Below are positions 45,691 to 58,665 of a stretch of DNA of 64,000 nt, piece by piece. The notes under the pieces were generated by a model. It was not told the DNA's origin. It was given only the letters and a program-made list of their open reading frames with translations, and ran no database searches. Position numbers and translations under genes: made by a program. The DNA is from Leptobrachium leishanense (lineage: Eukaryota; Chordata; Amphibia; Anura; Megophryidae). The DNA lies in the NCBI GenBank assembly GCA_009667805.1, contig CM019072.1, forward strand, positions 35,581,519-35,645,518. The letters run 5' to 3'. Position 1 is the stretch's first letter, and every line of letters starts with the position of its first letter.

Positions 45691-46214
45691 CTGTCTTTTC
45701 TTCACTCTTTTTTTCTTCTCTTCAATCTTCAGTCTTCTCTCTTCAGCCTGGTCCCTCCAGCTCAGGCGCGCAGATTCACTGAGTGGAGGGGCGGAGCCAA
45801 AGCAACGTGCTTGGGAGGCCCGCACACGCTGCTTGGCCCCGCCCAGCCAGGAAGTGAAGCTGCCAGGAGCCGGAGGAGACACAGTGTCTCCTCTGGCTCC
45901 TGCAGCAGCAGCAGGGACACAGCTCTGGATTCGGACTCCGAGTCTGATACCGGAGCTGTAAGAGGGCGACGCCGCTGCCGAGGAGGGCCCGGGCCCCTTA
46001 CGGCAGCATGGGGCGTAGTGCCCTGATGGCGGCCCTGGTTGAGGACGGTCTGTATTATCCTTTTTTAACAGGGATGAATATTATGTATATGTTATGTAAA
46101 CTTTTTTGTTTGGACCCCTCCAGGTCCAAAATGTCAACTCCAGACAATCAGTGTCCCATTTTTTTCCAGGTCCAGTATGACCACTTCAGTCCATTCCATT
46201 TTTAATGTACTGTG

Positions 46215-46724
46215 CATTATGCATCTTTCTGGATTTTTTTTTTATAAAAGTCTTTTTTTTCTTTTAGTTTACTTATTTTTTCTGTAACAGCCCTTTTTAT
46301 TATCATTCCATGGAACTCATATATAAATTTCAGACATTTTTGCTCAGTAGTTTCTTTGCAAACAGCGTTTCACTTTTCAAACATTCAAGCAAACTGTTTT
46401 CCTAATTTATTCACTACACTTGTCTGCGGTGTCGGGTTTTTCCAGCGGCTGCTCTGCGTGTCAGCGGCTCCTGCTCGGGTTTTTCCCAGAGTCTTCGGCG
46501 GGTTAATCCAGATATTTTTGCGAGTTACGGCGTGAATTCGCCGGGTTTTTGCGGTGACTTTTCGTCGGGTTTGCGGTAGCTTTTCCCTGCGCTTCGACGG
46601 CCCTGTGGTGCTTGCTCAATACACCGCAGGGTTGCCGAAATGGGATTGCGAATCGGCCCGAATTGAAGAGAACGAAAAGTCACTGAACATGCAGAGACTT
46701 TTCGATTCTCTTTGAATAATCCTG
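46215..46724 (+). mobile_element. MITE-like element, TAA family copy A4 (right half)
   Basis: It shares 'ttattatcattc', 'gcaaacagcgtttca', 'cttgctcaatacaccgcagg' and the end 'ttctctttgaataatcc' with copies A1 and A2. The left part of the family sequence is not present. Confidence 0.65.
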
Positions 46725-47211
46725 TATGAGTGAGCAAAAGTAGGTGAAGGCCCTGAGAATTGACAATGTCACAAGGTTTATGAGGGTCCCAAGAAAGGGC
46801 AGTGTCACAAGGTTTCAGAGAGTCCTGACTGAGAACAGGACATAGCATACGTAGCCTGCCCTTTATAATGCCGCAAATTAAAATTTTCATCTGACACTTT
46901 AAATTTAGTCATACAGTCTAACGAATAAGTTATAAAGTTGTGGCGGGAGGGGGAGGAAGTGGATGTGGTGTGGAGCAGCTGATGGATGGGATAAGAAGTG
47001 GCGAATACTTTTATACGGTTTACACATCTTGGAACAGGAATGATTATTTGTTATTTTTCTTTAGTTAGTTGATGGTGATGGTCATTGAGGAAGAAAATCG
47101 TGAACATTGTGGCATACAACCAGGGGAGGACTGAACCATCGGTCACTCGGGCACTGCCTGAGGGCCCGCGGGTCAGTGGGGGCCCGGTTTTGGCTGGCGC
47201 CGTGGACTTCT

Positions 47212-47441
47212 CCTCTGCCAGGCCCCTCCTGCAAAATATTGCCGGCCGCCGCGTGCTTTCTACGAGCAGCCGCTGGCTTGAAACTCTGCCGCTCACGTGG
47301 GTTCCACCAGCCAGCCACGTGATCTCGCGAGATCACGGCTTTCTGGTGGGACCCACGTGAGCGGCAGAGTTTCAAGCCAGCGGCCGCTCATAGGAAGCAC
47401 GTGGCAGCTGGCAATATTTTTCAGGAGGGGCCTGGCAGAGG
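47212..47441. repeat. Inverted repeat of ~110-bp arms
   Basis: 'ggcttgaaactctgccgctc' on the left is matched by 'gagcggcagagtttcaagcc' on the right. The centre is the perfect palindrome 'tgatctcgcgagatca'. Confidence 0.92.
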
Positions 47442-47489
47442 AGAGGTGAGCTGGGGGCAATATATATCCATGTGTGAGCTGGGGCAAAA

Positions 47490-49143
47490 TACAGTCAGGT
47501 ACAGAAATATTGGGACATCTACACAATTCTAACATCTGTGGCTCTATACACCACCACAATGGAGTTGGAATGAAACAAACACAATGTGATTTAACTGCAG
47601 ACTGTCAGCTTTAATTTGAGGGTATGTACATCCAACTCAGGTGAACGGTGTAGGACTTACAGCAGTTTGCAGATGTACCTCCCACTTGTTAAGGGACCAA
47701 AAGTAATGGAACAATTGGCTTCTCAGCTGTTCCATGGCCAGGTGTGTGATATTCCCTCATTACCCTAATTAAAATGTGCAGATAAAAGGCCCAGAGTTCA
47801 TTTCAAGTGTGCTATTTGCATTTGGAATCTGTTGCTGTCAACTCTCAAGATGAGATCCAAAGAGCTGTCACTATCAGTGAAGCAAGCCATCATTAGGCTG
47901 AAGAAACAAACAAACCCATCAGAGAGATAGCAAGAACATTAGGCGTGACCAAAACAACTGTTTGGAACATTCTCAAAAAGAAGGAACGCACCAGTGAGCT
48001 CAGCAACACCAAAAGACCCGGGAGACCACGGAAAACAACTGAGGTGGATGACCGAAGAATTCTTTCCCTGGTGAAGAAAACACCCTTCACAACAGTTGGC
48101 CAGATTAAGAACACTCTCCAGGAGGTAGGTGTATGTGTGTCAAAAGTCAACAATCAAGAGAAGACTTCACCAGAGTGAATACAGAGGGTTCACCACAAGA
48201 TGTAAACCATTGGTGAGCCTCAAAAACAGGAAGGCCAAATTAGAGTTTGCCAAACAACACCTAACAAGCCTTCACAGTTCTGGAACAAGAGCCTATGGAC
48301 AGAAGAGACCAAGATCAACTTGTACCAGAGTGATGGGAATAGAAGAGTATGGAGAAGGAAAGGAACTGCTCATGATCCTAAGCATACCACCTCATCAGCG
48401 AAGCATGGTGGTGGTAGTGTCATGGCGTGGGCATGTATGGCTGCCAATGGAACTGGTTCTCTTGTATTTATTGATGATGTGACTGCTGACAAAAGCAGCA
48501 GGATGAATTCTGAAGTGTTTCGGGCAATATTATCTGCTCACATTCAGCCAAATGCTGCAGAACTCATTGGACGGCGCTTCACAGGGCAGATGGACAATGA
48601 CCCAAAGCATACTGCAAAAGCAACCAAAGAGTTTTTGAAGGGACAGAAGTGGAATGTTATGCAATGGCCAAGTCAATCACCTGACCTGAATCCCACTGAG
48701 CATGCATTTCACTTGCTGAAGACAAAACTGAAGGGAAAATGCCCCAAGAACAAGCAGGAACTGAAGACAGTTGCAGTAGAGGCCTGGCAGACCATCACCA
48801 GGGATGAAACCCAGTGTCTGGTGATATCTATGCATTCCAGACTTCAGGCTGTGATTGACTGCAAAGGATTTGCAGCCAAGTATTAAGAAGTCAAAGTTTG
48901 ATTTATGATTATTATTCTGTCCCATTACCTTTGGTCCCTTAACAGGTGGGAGGCACATCTGCAAACTGCTGTAAGTCCTACACCATTCACCGTACAGTTG
49001 GATGTACATACCCTCAAATTAAAGCTGACAGTCTGCAGTTAAATCACATTGTGTTTGTTTCATTCCAACTCCATTGTGGTGGTGTATAGAGCAAAAGATG
49101 TTAGAATTGTGTTGATGTCCCAATATTTCTGGACCTGACTGTA
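47490..49143 (+). mobile_element. Tc1/mariner element 3
   Basis: TA flanks both ends (47490-47491 and 49142-49143). Inverted repeats of about 215 bp start CAGTCAGGTACAGAAATATT and CAGTCAGGTCCAGAAATATT. It is inserted in the ~30-bp repeat of the surrounding hAT element. Confidence 0.95.
47850..48886 (+). pseudogene. Tc1-family transposase with frame lesions and an altered first catalytic residue
   Basis: It starts at ATG 47850 (MRSKELSLSVKQAI). DNA-binding helices follow in shifted frames (TKTTVWNILKKKE, RPGRPRKTTEVDD with the GRPR-type linker). The frame changes at least three times, near 47900-47945, 48130-48150 and 48270-48320. The C-terminal catalytic part, 48320-48886, is open: GGGSVMAWACMA, QMDNDPKHTA (second Asp), PDLNPTEHAFHLLK (Glu) and ending GFAAKY with a TAA. 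In the segment normally reading W-T-D-E-T the codons at 48296-48310 give W-T-E-E-T, so the first catalytic Asp is Glu (GAA, 48302-48304). The copy is inactive by frameshift regardless. Confidence 0.92.
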
Positions 49144-49394
49144 TATCCATGTGTGAGCTGGGGGCAATATATATCCATGTGTGAGCTGGGGGCAATATAT
49201 ATCCATGTATGAGCTGCTGGGGGGAATATATATATCCATGTGTTAGCACAATAATATACATGTGGGTGTTGTGTTGTAGGGGGTGGGGTTTTATGGGTGT
49301 GGCCTCCTGTGGGTGCGACTCAAGGGGCCTCATGATCTCCTATTGCCCGGGGGCCCCATTAGTTGTCAGTCCGCCCCTGCATGCAACTCGCTAC

Positions 49395-49580
49395 TTCACT
49401 TACCCTATTCAACCTCACCTAATGTGTCACCCCTCTCCTCTTAGATTGTATTTGTAAGCCCTCGAGCAGGGTCCGCTCTCCTTCTCTTCCATGTGTGTAA
49501 TGTGTATGTATATTTGTTATTCTGTCTCTCCCATTGTACAGCGCTAAGAAATTTGATGGCGCTTTGTAACTGTAACGGGC
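49395..49580 (+). repeat. LINE/SINE-type retroposon tail
   Basis: 'ttagattgtatttgtaagcc', 'cgagcagggtccgctctcc' and 'ttgtacagcgctaagaaatt' followed by 'tggcgctttgtaa' form the 3' tail of a retroposon common in frogs. The same tail occurs in reverse at 32092. The body upstream is missing. Confidence 0.6.
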
Positions 49581-52500
49581 TTGCCAGATATCTGTGAATA
49601 TGGCCATGGTGGTAGGCATTGGCAGTGGGTCTTTACGGAACAATGACACGTAAGAGCATAGTATGGAAAAGGAGATCAGGCTAGAAGGCACATTTCAGAG
49701 TCATTAAGTAATTGAAAGTGTTTATTAACTGAGGTTATAGTTTTACTTGCATCATCTTACAGCTGTACTAGCAATATATTTCATTCTGATTAGTCAAAGG
49801 AAAAACTTCTGTTTTTCCCTAGTGCCCAGCACTTCCCCTATTGGTCATCCCACAGAGTGTTCAGTAATAATTATGCCCCACACAGCACTCCCCGGGTCAC
49901 ACTTCCTCTATTTCCTGCCTTACGCTTACCATTTAGACATGTTAACCCCTTTTTCTTTCAAGCATAGGATTAAGCAAATTGAAAACATATGGATCACTGA
50001 TCCAAAAATTCAAGTGAGGAAAATGAAAAAATGCAAAGAAATAAAAATTCAAAATTTATTGACATAAGGAAATTGTAGAACACACATCAAAAAAACAACA
50101 GTGCAAAAAATGAGAAAATACAAAAAAATACACAAGGCCTGACCACAAAGAAGATAAAAACCTACATCAATCTGGAAACTAACAATGAAAATTTGGAATG
50201 AATGAACTACCACCCTGATATGCCCATCACATTATGTTAAGAGTCATGGGGAGATTCCAGAAAGTGACGTGTGCCTGTCTAGAGACCAAAAAATATAGAC
50301 CGATTGGGATGATCAAAGCTCAATAATGGAGAGAAAAGTATTAAAGCTTAAAGAGCCACATGCCCTATTTCCTGCATGGTCATATATACACATGAATAAG
50401 TTACAGTTTGCACGAGCCGATTGTCTAAATTAGCACAACAAGGCAAGTGCAGTAACTCATAGTAAAAAATCAAAACAGTGTTCACAGATCAACTGCAGCA
50501 GTGGCTCAATAGAACAGTCTCCCCAACAGGCTAAAAACAAAACACAGATGGATCGCCTTAATATAAATGTAAAGTGCCCAGATGGGGTAGATCCCCGGCG
50601 GCAAATGCCCAAAGACTTAGCATAACACACTCATCAACATAGTCATGCTCGGGAATCAATTGAAAGAGGGACCTAAATTGTGAAAACCACGTCCGACCCA
50701 CGTTTCGCGTAAGTATGCTCCTAGGATTAAGCAAATGCCTTTATCTGGCATGCAATGTACCTAATTAGTATTTAAGAAATTGTTGCGCCCCACCAATCTG
50801 CCGCCCAAGGCACAGGCCTAGTTAGCCAATATCAAGAATAAATCATTGGAGTTACCACTGGGCCCACAAACTGTAAAGTTTGTGTTATTTAGTAGTTTAG
50901 AATATGGTTCCCTGTTCAGTGACAATAATTACGTGATATTCGATGCTAGTTATATAAAGATGCTTTTTCATATTGGCAATTTTATTTCAAAAGAAAGGGG
51001 TCATTAGAAAACAGACAGGACAGCTCAGCGCCCACGCAGGGCCAAGTATCAAAAGCATAATAAAATAGCAAGATTACAGAAAAATGGCTAAAAAAAATAT
51101 AGAAAATATGGCAAGGGCAACAAAAAAATACATCTGAAATAAAAAGGAAAACAAAAAAACGGGAATACACACCGAAAAAGTACACCGGGACCCAAAAATA
51201 AAGAAATAAAAAAATAAATATATATATTTAAAAAAAATAGGTGAAAAAGATGGCGAAGGCCCAAATGTGACCTTCCTGGCACACTCCCGGGAGCCCAAAG
51301 GACAATGGGAGGCCAAGGAAGAGTGCAGGTGACAAGGCCAGGGCACTCGAGGGCCAGGTATGGCGGGCAGAGCCATGGTGGCTGGCACACCCTGAGGTAG
51401 CCCCGTGATGCCAAAAAAGGGGGGAGGGGGCCTGTAGTACGATCCGGCATGTCAAAATTAAATAAAAGGGGGTATGACAAAAAAATGGGGAAAGAGTCCG
51501 CTAGAGAAACAAATAGGAAAAGTCACAAAGTGTCTCAAAAAAACAGCCTGGAGGGGTCACATCAATAAGTGGGGGGGTAGTGTCATCAGAAAAACAAATG
51601 GGGGGGATCTCTCAAATACGTAGAGCATAAAACACAGGAAGTCTCTTCATCTTGTGTCCACCAACGGTTGCAGAATGGCAGCAGGCAGAGCATTGCACAG
51701 CAGGTGAAGATCGCAGGGCAGGTAGGTCACAGATCTTGAGGCCCCCATCATCATATCCTCTGGGCCTTGGGAGAAAACCGGGTGCAGCACCCTCCCTGGA
51801 ACCGGCTCGATGAACCCAGACATCACCTCTGCCGCGGGCAACAGGGGAGCACACTGTACAGTCTCCAGGCACCACCACCTTGGCAAGCGCCACTCGGGGA
51901 AGCAGCTGGCATCCAGCAGGCAGATAGTGTCATCAGGTCAAGGTGTCGTCGCCAAAGGCAGAGGCCAGCCATAACTCTGCATCGGGGCCACTGCAGACAG
52001 CTTGCCGCTCTGTAGCTTCCTCCACCAGCAGATTACCAGTTGCATCATGCCTGCTCGGGGCAGCAGCAGCTCTCACTCCCTGGCCAGTCCGAAGCGCTGC
52101 CATCATCTGGCAAAGCTTCCCTCTCATCACCGGGCTCTCCACATCCCCCTGCAACATAGCCAGCCAAAGGTCGATGCCAGATAACACGGACGAATATTCA
52201 TCCGTGGGAGAGGGGGAGGTGGGTCAACTTGGTGCCCACCACCAGACTTGTCATCCACTCCTGCCATCTAGGCAACCAGCAGACACGGGTCCGCCAGCTA
52301 CGCAGCCCGATATCTCTCTATATTAGCTCTTATCTACTTTACAACATTGACACATCCTATGTTTTTATGTTTGCACAGAGTACTCTGACTATTAGTTTCT
52401 ATATTTGTGGTTCTTTCCTTTTTAATGTGTAGCGCTCACTCCCGGAGGAGCCGCTGAATAAACCTCGGGTTAGTCTCACCGCACTAGGAAATAACTATAC

Positions 52501-55500
52501 ACCAGCACTGTTGTGGATTTTTATGTATTCTATTCTTTACTGATCCCAATAAAGCAGCATATATTACGTACATACGGTATTTAAATGACAAGAATTCGTA
52601 ACGCGGGAAAAACACGCGGCGGCAAAAGAAATGGTTAACCCCCTCAGTTCTGGAGTGTAAGTCCCGTGAATAATAGCTCAAAAATTTGTATGTGTATTGT
52701 CTCGGGTACCCGCGTACTGTATTCAAATGGCCAGTGAATGAAACAAAACAATCTTTGACTAGTCACCGTTGGGGCCCTGTGGATTTAAACAATATTGCAG
52801 CGTGCGTTTCTTATTTGGGAACTACGGCCTGGGAGGCCTCTCACCCATCCGATAGACGAAACTGTCCATCACCCGATCAAAGATCTTCTCCGCTGTGTAC
52901 TGGGACTCTGCGCCACTGGATCCGCTCCCTGCTTGCCGAATCTCCGCAACTGGAACAATGATCCAACGCCTGCACTCCCAATCGATCAGCGTGGTCTCCT
53001 AACTCGGGGTCCAGCCGGAACCAGCTTGTCATCCAGACCTCTCTGCGCTGCGTAGGTAGGTCTCCGCACGGTCACTGTCCCGATCTCCAGCACCAGTGAG
53101 ACAGGAGACAGCGTCTGTACTCCGGCCTGGTCACGATCCTTGACAGCTCTCACGTGCGTCCTCCACCTTTCACTGCTCTGCTCACTCTGACCTTTCCTTC
53201 CACGAGGCCGCTGATCTCCTTCCTCCTCCTATCCCACCCCCTTCCTGTCCTCCCGCAAAGGATGATGGTAGGGGTAGTTCAGTTTTTGTCCAGCATAGTC
53301 CACTATGTCTCTGTCTCCCTCTGGTGGCCATAATATTTAAATGCAGCAGAACACAGTCTTTAAAGCAGCGCTACAAATGAATCAATAAAGGTTATATTAT
53401 AGTAATCACGAGTCCATTACCTGCTTTAGTTTTTTTTTGTATACCAGTTATAGGCCCTTTTGCCTACGGTTATCCCCATCAATGGACTTCTATATTTGGT
53501 GACGTGAATCCCTATCCATGAGGTACATACAGTTGTGGCATTCCACGTCATAATCTATAGTGCACGTGTAAATAATGGAACTAGGATGTTCAGCATCATC
53601 CAAAATGGCACGAGAACAGGACAACGATGCACGGAGAACCGAGTAGCGATGCAGAGCTACAGACCAGGCAGTAGAATGGCTCTGAGGGGTGACATTATGG
53701 CGTAAACCCTCACAATCCCTCTCTTTCATACATACAAATTGGTGGTATTAGTTAATTGTCTTATTTTTTTTCTTTCAAACTCTCATTAAAGGGGTTTTTG
53801 TTCTTGAACTGTTACTATTTCCTGACTTTGTCACTTCACTTTTTTCTTTTTTTTAATGTTATTTTAGATTTTGTTAGTTTACTCTCCACTTTATATTGTA
53901 AATCTTTCCAGAAACCGTTGGGACTATATTGTTACATCCTCGGCCCCCGCAGCGCTGCCTGGGGGGTCTGGGAGCCCAGTGGTGTCACTGGCTGGTCGAG
54001 TGCCAGCAGTTGGTAATGGCCGATCGGCGTCTGAGGGGGCGGGGCCTAGCGTGGTCACGAGGAGCCGCCGAGTTTAAAGCAGGGCACAAGATAATGCTCG
54101 TCGCCCTGACGTGGAGTAAAGTTCCCACATCGCCTGCTGTCAGTGTCTAATATCATTGCTGATTGATTACCCAATTGCCGACTTGCTTGTACGAGGACCC
54201 TGTATACGTTCTGATCTGGCTATTCCCATTGACCATTCTCTTGCATACTCCCTTTGTGTTTTGTCTGTGCAGCTCACACTTCATGTTTTTGTTTAACCGC
54301 ATGTTTGCAGGTCTGCCCGCCTGTTTGGTAAACCCATTGCTCGCCCAAGGTCTCTGTTAGCTAAACAATCTGGTTTGAGTCCTAGTCGTAAGGCGTCCGA
54401 TTGTGTGTCTAACCGCCACGTCATGAGACCAAATCATTGCACCAGTTGTTTATTGTATGTCCCTTCTGGTTTCAGCGTTAACCACAGGTTTTGCTGATTT
54501 GGTGACTGCCCTGCAGGCTGCTCGATTAACCAACCTCGCATACTACTTGCTTGAAAACAAATCTACAATTGATTACGCTTCTATCATACCAAGTCATGCT
54601 TATGTCTCCAGGCTATGTATCTATGTGAATAGCGTCTATGTGTTTTCACTCAGCAGTCTCTTGGTCTCAAAACCAATTGGGCTTAAGTGGTATTCAGGAT
54701 CATGTATTACCTCCCTGGCTTGGGATACTAGGTATTATAGTCCTCATTGCTTTGAAATTTTGTATCAGAGAAATCTGTCCATTAAGATCTTAACAACGCT
54801 TATCCAGGGTGATCGCCATAGCACCCGTTACATATATATAAAGAACAGTGATAATAATAGCTGTATTGTAAAACAAACTCTATAAATAAAGTCTGCCTTA
54901 ACTAATCCGCTGCTGAGTATCTTGGAAATTTACCCAGAAATACAACCGCAGATTCAAATACCACAATGATCTACACAGTACTATTGTTGACTTGAGTAAA
55001 TATTCCTGTAATTCCTTGTTCTTTTAGAGTATACATAAAACGACATGTCAAGCAAACAATGGGCAAAAAAAGCACTGAAAGTAACCGTGAAAACGTAATG
55101 CTACGAAACTCTGTTTAATCCTGAACAGCGGTGTATTTAACACAGTATTTATGTTAATCCACTCCCACGGAGATACGGTCCCTTTAAATATAGAAAGAGA
55201 AATACAAATAGGGGAATTTTGAGGGCGTGAGCGAGGAAGGCTGCGGTGGGTGTGCCTCTCCTCGTACTGTACGAGTTCCAGTCACATGACACGATTCATG
55301 TCTCTCTGCCACTTCCAGGTTGTTTACTTTCTGCTCTGCATACAATATCTCCAGATCACACCGTGGCTTGATTTTCGTGGCTGAATCGCCCGATTTGGAT
55401 CCAGTAAGCTGTTAAAAACAATCTATTTCAAGGATGAAAAGCTCTTTTGCATCTTGGGATGAGAGAAGTCCAATGGTAGATTTATAGCAAGAAGACAGAA

Positions 55501-56245
55501 TATCAACCCTCTATAAGGTAGGTCTAGATCTTCTTAATCCTCACGTCCTAGCCTTTATGTATATGTAATGAAGCGCAAGGCTAATCGCGTAGCTGGGAGT
55601 CGTCATGAGTCGAAATCTGAAAAATCAAGCAAAAATGTTTGTGGTGGAGAAACCGTTGTGGTGGAAAAAAGGTCAGTTCGGCTTTTTTGACCAAATACTT
55701 TCAATTCCCTAAAGCGTTCACAGTCTCGTGAATAAATCCAGAGGTCTGGAGATGGGAAAGGCAATATAATTACAAGGTTTGGAGGTATGGTCCCCTATTT
55801 GCAAAGGGAAACAAAACGTATCAGACCCTCTTCCACGTGGCAACAACAATTAATGATTAAGTGACATATTTGATTATGTTTTAGATGTTGATTTTAGGGG
55901 AAATTTAGACGCTCGCTTCCTCTTGGCACCTTGAGAAAGAAAGGAACTTTCAATATTGATTGCCAGGGGAACTTGACTTCATGGGTCACGTGGGCACTCT
56001 TGTTGGCATGAGGGTTGGGCATTTCAGTCACACTAAACCTTTAGGACAGTGATTTCCATCCATTGTGCACCGATATACTGGAGTCCTGCGAAGAGTCCGA
56101 AGGTCTACTGATGCCGAGGGTATTTTGGTGGGTGGTCATTTATTTTGGGTCACCGTCCAAAGCAGTGGCACAATGGCAGAATGTGAGAGAGTAATGGGGT
56201 AATGAGGGATGACGTTATTGAATTAAACTTTAACTGATCTCATTA
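49581..56245. other. Anonymous intergenic DNA
   Basis: No gene could be supported in these 6.6 kb. Points of note: 'cccacgtttcgcgtaag' at 50697 resembles a motif of frog retroposons; 51000-51240 is A-rich; 51620-52300 is GC-richer with overlapping short frames on both strands but no domain. At 53920-54080 a CpG-containing patch is seen. 'tataaataaagtctgcc' at 54882 looks like an LTR polyadenylation region. 55200-55525 has moderate GC and ends in a splice-donor-like 'aaggtaggt' (about 55517), which might mark a promoter and first exon but could equally be chance. Confidence 0.4.
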
Positions 56246-56249
56246 TTAA

Positions 56250-56654
56250 GGCTAGGGTCAAACTAACGCATTTTTCGCATCGGCCGTAAAAAGTGCGTTC
56301 GAACGCATTGACGTATTTTTTCACGAAGACGCGAAACCGGTCTTACGATGCACATTTTCGTTCGTGATTTTTGACGGAGCTATTAAAAACAAATGGACGT
56401 GATGTTGGCCGGACATGTGCAGCGTCTGACGTCTCCTAATCACGCACACATGCCGCTCTGCCGACGCAGCGCACTCTGTGCATCAGAACTAGTGGTTCTA
56501 CGTTCTCAAAAAAATGCGTTCGTTTGCCACTTGTGTTGCGCGGCCGAACTTTCGTGCGGCCATTCTTCGTATATTGGCCGTCATTTGCTGCTACTACGGC
56601 CGTAATAAAGTGCGGCTGCACGCGCGTTCGCACTGCGCTCGTCTGACCCCAGCC
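56250..56654. mobile_element. CpG-rich MITE
   Basis: The ends are GGCTAGGGTCAAACTAACGC and GGCTGGGGTCAGACGAGCGC (right as complement), flanked by TTAA on both sides (56246-56249 and 56655-56658). It closely resembles 23239-23641. The interior includes 'gcgttcgtttgccact' and 'tgctgctactacggccgt'. Confidence 0.85.
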
Positions 56655-57078
56655 TTAACGGTAAAATATGTACCTAAAGATCTAATTGTGTGTCTTGGAA
56701 GTTTTAACCCTAGTTTACATTCCTGTGTGATGAGAAAAGAGTTCCAAATTACTGCTATACAGGCACGTTGTATGGATCGGTTGTTCCCCTGACATATTCT
56801 TTGAAATTTCTCTTTTTTTTAAAAAAAAAACCCTATTCAGCAATTTCAAAAAAATGTATTAAAGCTCCTTGTTGAGTGGAGTTTCCCGATTGAAAATAAT
56901 TGAAATTTTTTTTGCTTGTTTTATACAACTCGACACCTATAAAAATACACTATAAAGGGTTGGCAAGGTAACAAGAATGCAGTTTAACGGGGGAAGGGGT
57001 TCACGAGTTCCTTACGGTACGGTCCCTCATTCACTTCGCATATTTTCACTTTTGTTTCTACATGAATAGGGTAGTCGG

Positions 57079-58155
57079 TAGACATGTGCATTCGTTTTAG
57101 TACTAAAACGATTTAGTCCGAATTTTGGGATAATTTAGTTTTCGTATGACTCAAGAGAAACGAAACTGCTCAGTACAAAAAACGAAAGAAACTAAAATAA
57201 AATGCACTACATTTTAGTTTCAGTTCTTTTTGTGATATTACATTGATGAGTGAAGGAGACCAGCAATGAAGAGCGCAACATCGCAACATCCGAAATTCTG
57301 CACCCTCCACATGCCAATGCAGTAGGATGTTCTATACAGAGAGGGGCATTAATTAATGCAGGAGGATGTTCTATACATTATACAGAGAGGGGTATTAATG
57401 CAGGAGGATGTTATATACATTATACAGAGAAAGGTATAAATTGAGGAGGATGTTCTATACAGAGAGGGACATTAATTAAATCAGGAGGATGTTCTATATA
57501 TTATACAGAGAGGAGTATTAATTAATGCAGGAGGATGTTCTAAACATTACACAGAGAGGAGCCTTTTTTTTTTAGCCCTTTAAATCCAGTGGCTGTGAGC
57601 GCTGAGATTGGCTGCTTGTTACATTATCTCTCAATACAATGTATCAGGCTCAGCTGTTACAGTAACTGACTGTAACAGCTCTGAGTTTCAGTAAAACAAG
57701 GAAATAATATTGTTGTAACCTCTTATATATAAAAATATTATTTACTAGTATTACTGAAACTCTGAGCGCTGTGATGAGCAGCAGTCAGTTACTGTAACAG
57801 CTTTGCCTGACACGGGCAGTATTACAATGTTGGTGCTGACTTAACCAGAGCTGTTGTAAACTGAAAACCTCCATAGGCTATAATGCCTCTGGGAAGTTTA
57901 CAACAGCACTGGTTAAGTTAGCACCAACTATGTAATATGGCCCATTGTGCTGAGAGTGAGAGATGCTGTAACGAGCAGCGATCTCAGCCTTCTGAGGAGC
58001 CACTACAATAGTAATTGTATCCACTGGTTTTCGGATGAATGAAATTAGTTTTCATACTAAATAACTGAAAACGAATTTCTTTAGCAACTAAATAAATTGC
58101 ATTTTAGGACTAATCCATTAGTTCAAAACGAAATTTTGTGCTGTGCACATGTCTA
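57079..58155. mobile_element. hAT non-autonomous element with internal repeats
   Basis: The ends are TAGACATGTGCATTCG and TAGACATGTGCACAGC (right as complement), with the exact 8-bp duplication GTAGTCGG (57071-57078 and 58156-58163). Inside are five or so copies of an 'aggaggatgttctatacatt' unit (57320-57560) and a series of palindromic words around 'gttacagtaactgactgtaa' (57650-57960). No transposase is present. Confidence 0.9.
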
Positions 58156-58665
58156 GTAGTCGGCTCTTTTCAGCTACGAGTGAAAACTCTTTGCCACGGG
58201 ATATCATTTTTTTTTCTTGATCGGGTTTCGAGCAAACAAAATTGAATGTCAGCCATTCATAAGGGTTAAATGTATTTAAATGAATTTAAATATTTAATTT
58301 AATAATATTAATTGGTTAAATATTAATTTAAATATTATGCAAGAGATATTTCTTTAATTCTAAAATCTTCCTTTATTAGCGCTTAGGATTTCCTTGAAAG
58401 GGGAAGTAATGAGTAATAAGGAAAGCATCCCGTTAAAAATTGGTTATGAGCAGAATAAATATCAAGGAACAATACAGTGATCTAACCACAATCTATTTTT
58501 ATTCCCTTTTGACCTAAAATTACCTTTCGACAGACTAAAACAGATGGAGGCTATAGCAGAACCCCAAGTGGGCATAAAGTCAGCTTCCTCCGCTACTCCG
58601 ACTACTGAAACCCTGGCTTGGTATCGCTTTTACATCTGGAAATCAGCCCGAAGCTTGATGTAGGG

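Larger units (their letters stand above)
44365..46037. mobile_element. hAT non-autonomous element containing a minisatellite and a second hAT
   Basis: The ends are CAGGGCAGCCATCAG and CAGGGCCGCCATCAG (right as complement), with the exact 8-bp duplication GTTGAGGA (44357-44364 and 46038-46045). Its interior is a 'ggtctgggcct' minisatellite into which another hAT element (44655-45386) has inserted. GC-rich sequence follows to the right end. No transposase is present. Confidence 0.9.
47121..49379. mobile_element. hAT non-autonomous element containing a Tc1 element
   Basis: The ends are CAGGGGAGGACTGA and CAGGGGCGGACTGA (right as complement). The flanks CATACAAC (47113-47120) and CATGCAAC (49380-49387) form an 8-bp duplication with one mismatch. 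Without the inserted Tc1 the element is about 0.6 kb. It holds a palindrome (47212-47441) and a ~30-bp repeat ('gtgagctgggggcaatatat' plus 'atccatgt') that lies on both sides of the Tc1. Confidence 0.85.

Noticed and set aside
45133..45961. Long proline/arginine-rich and glycine/leucine-rich frames on both strands
   Set aside because: They are translations of the 'ggtctgggcct' minisatellite and GC-rich hAT interior.
51612..52326. Overlapping frames of 80-127 codons as a host gene
   Set aside because: Frames on both strands are of similar length, without domains or splice structure.
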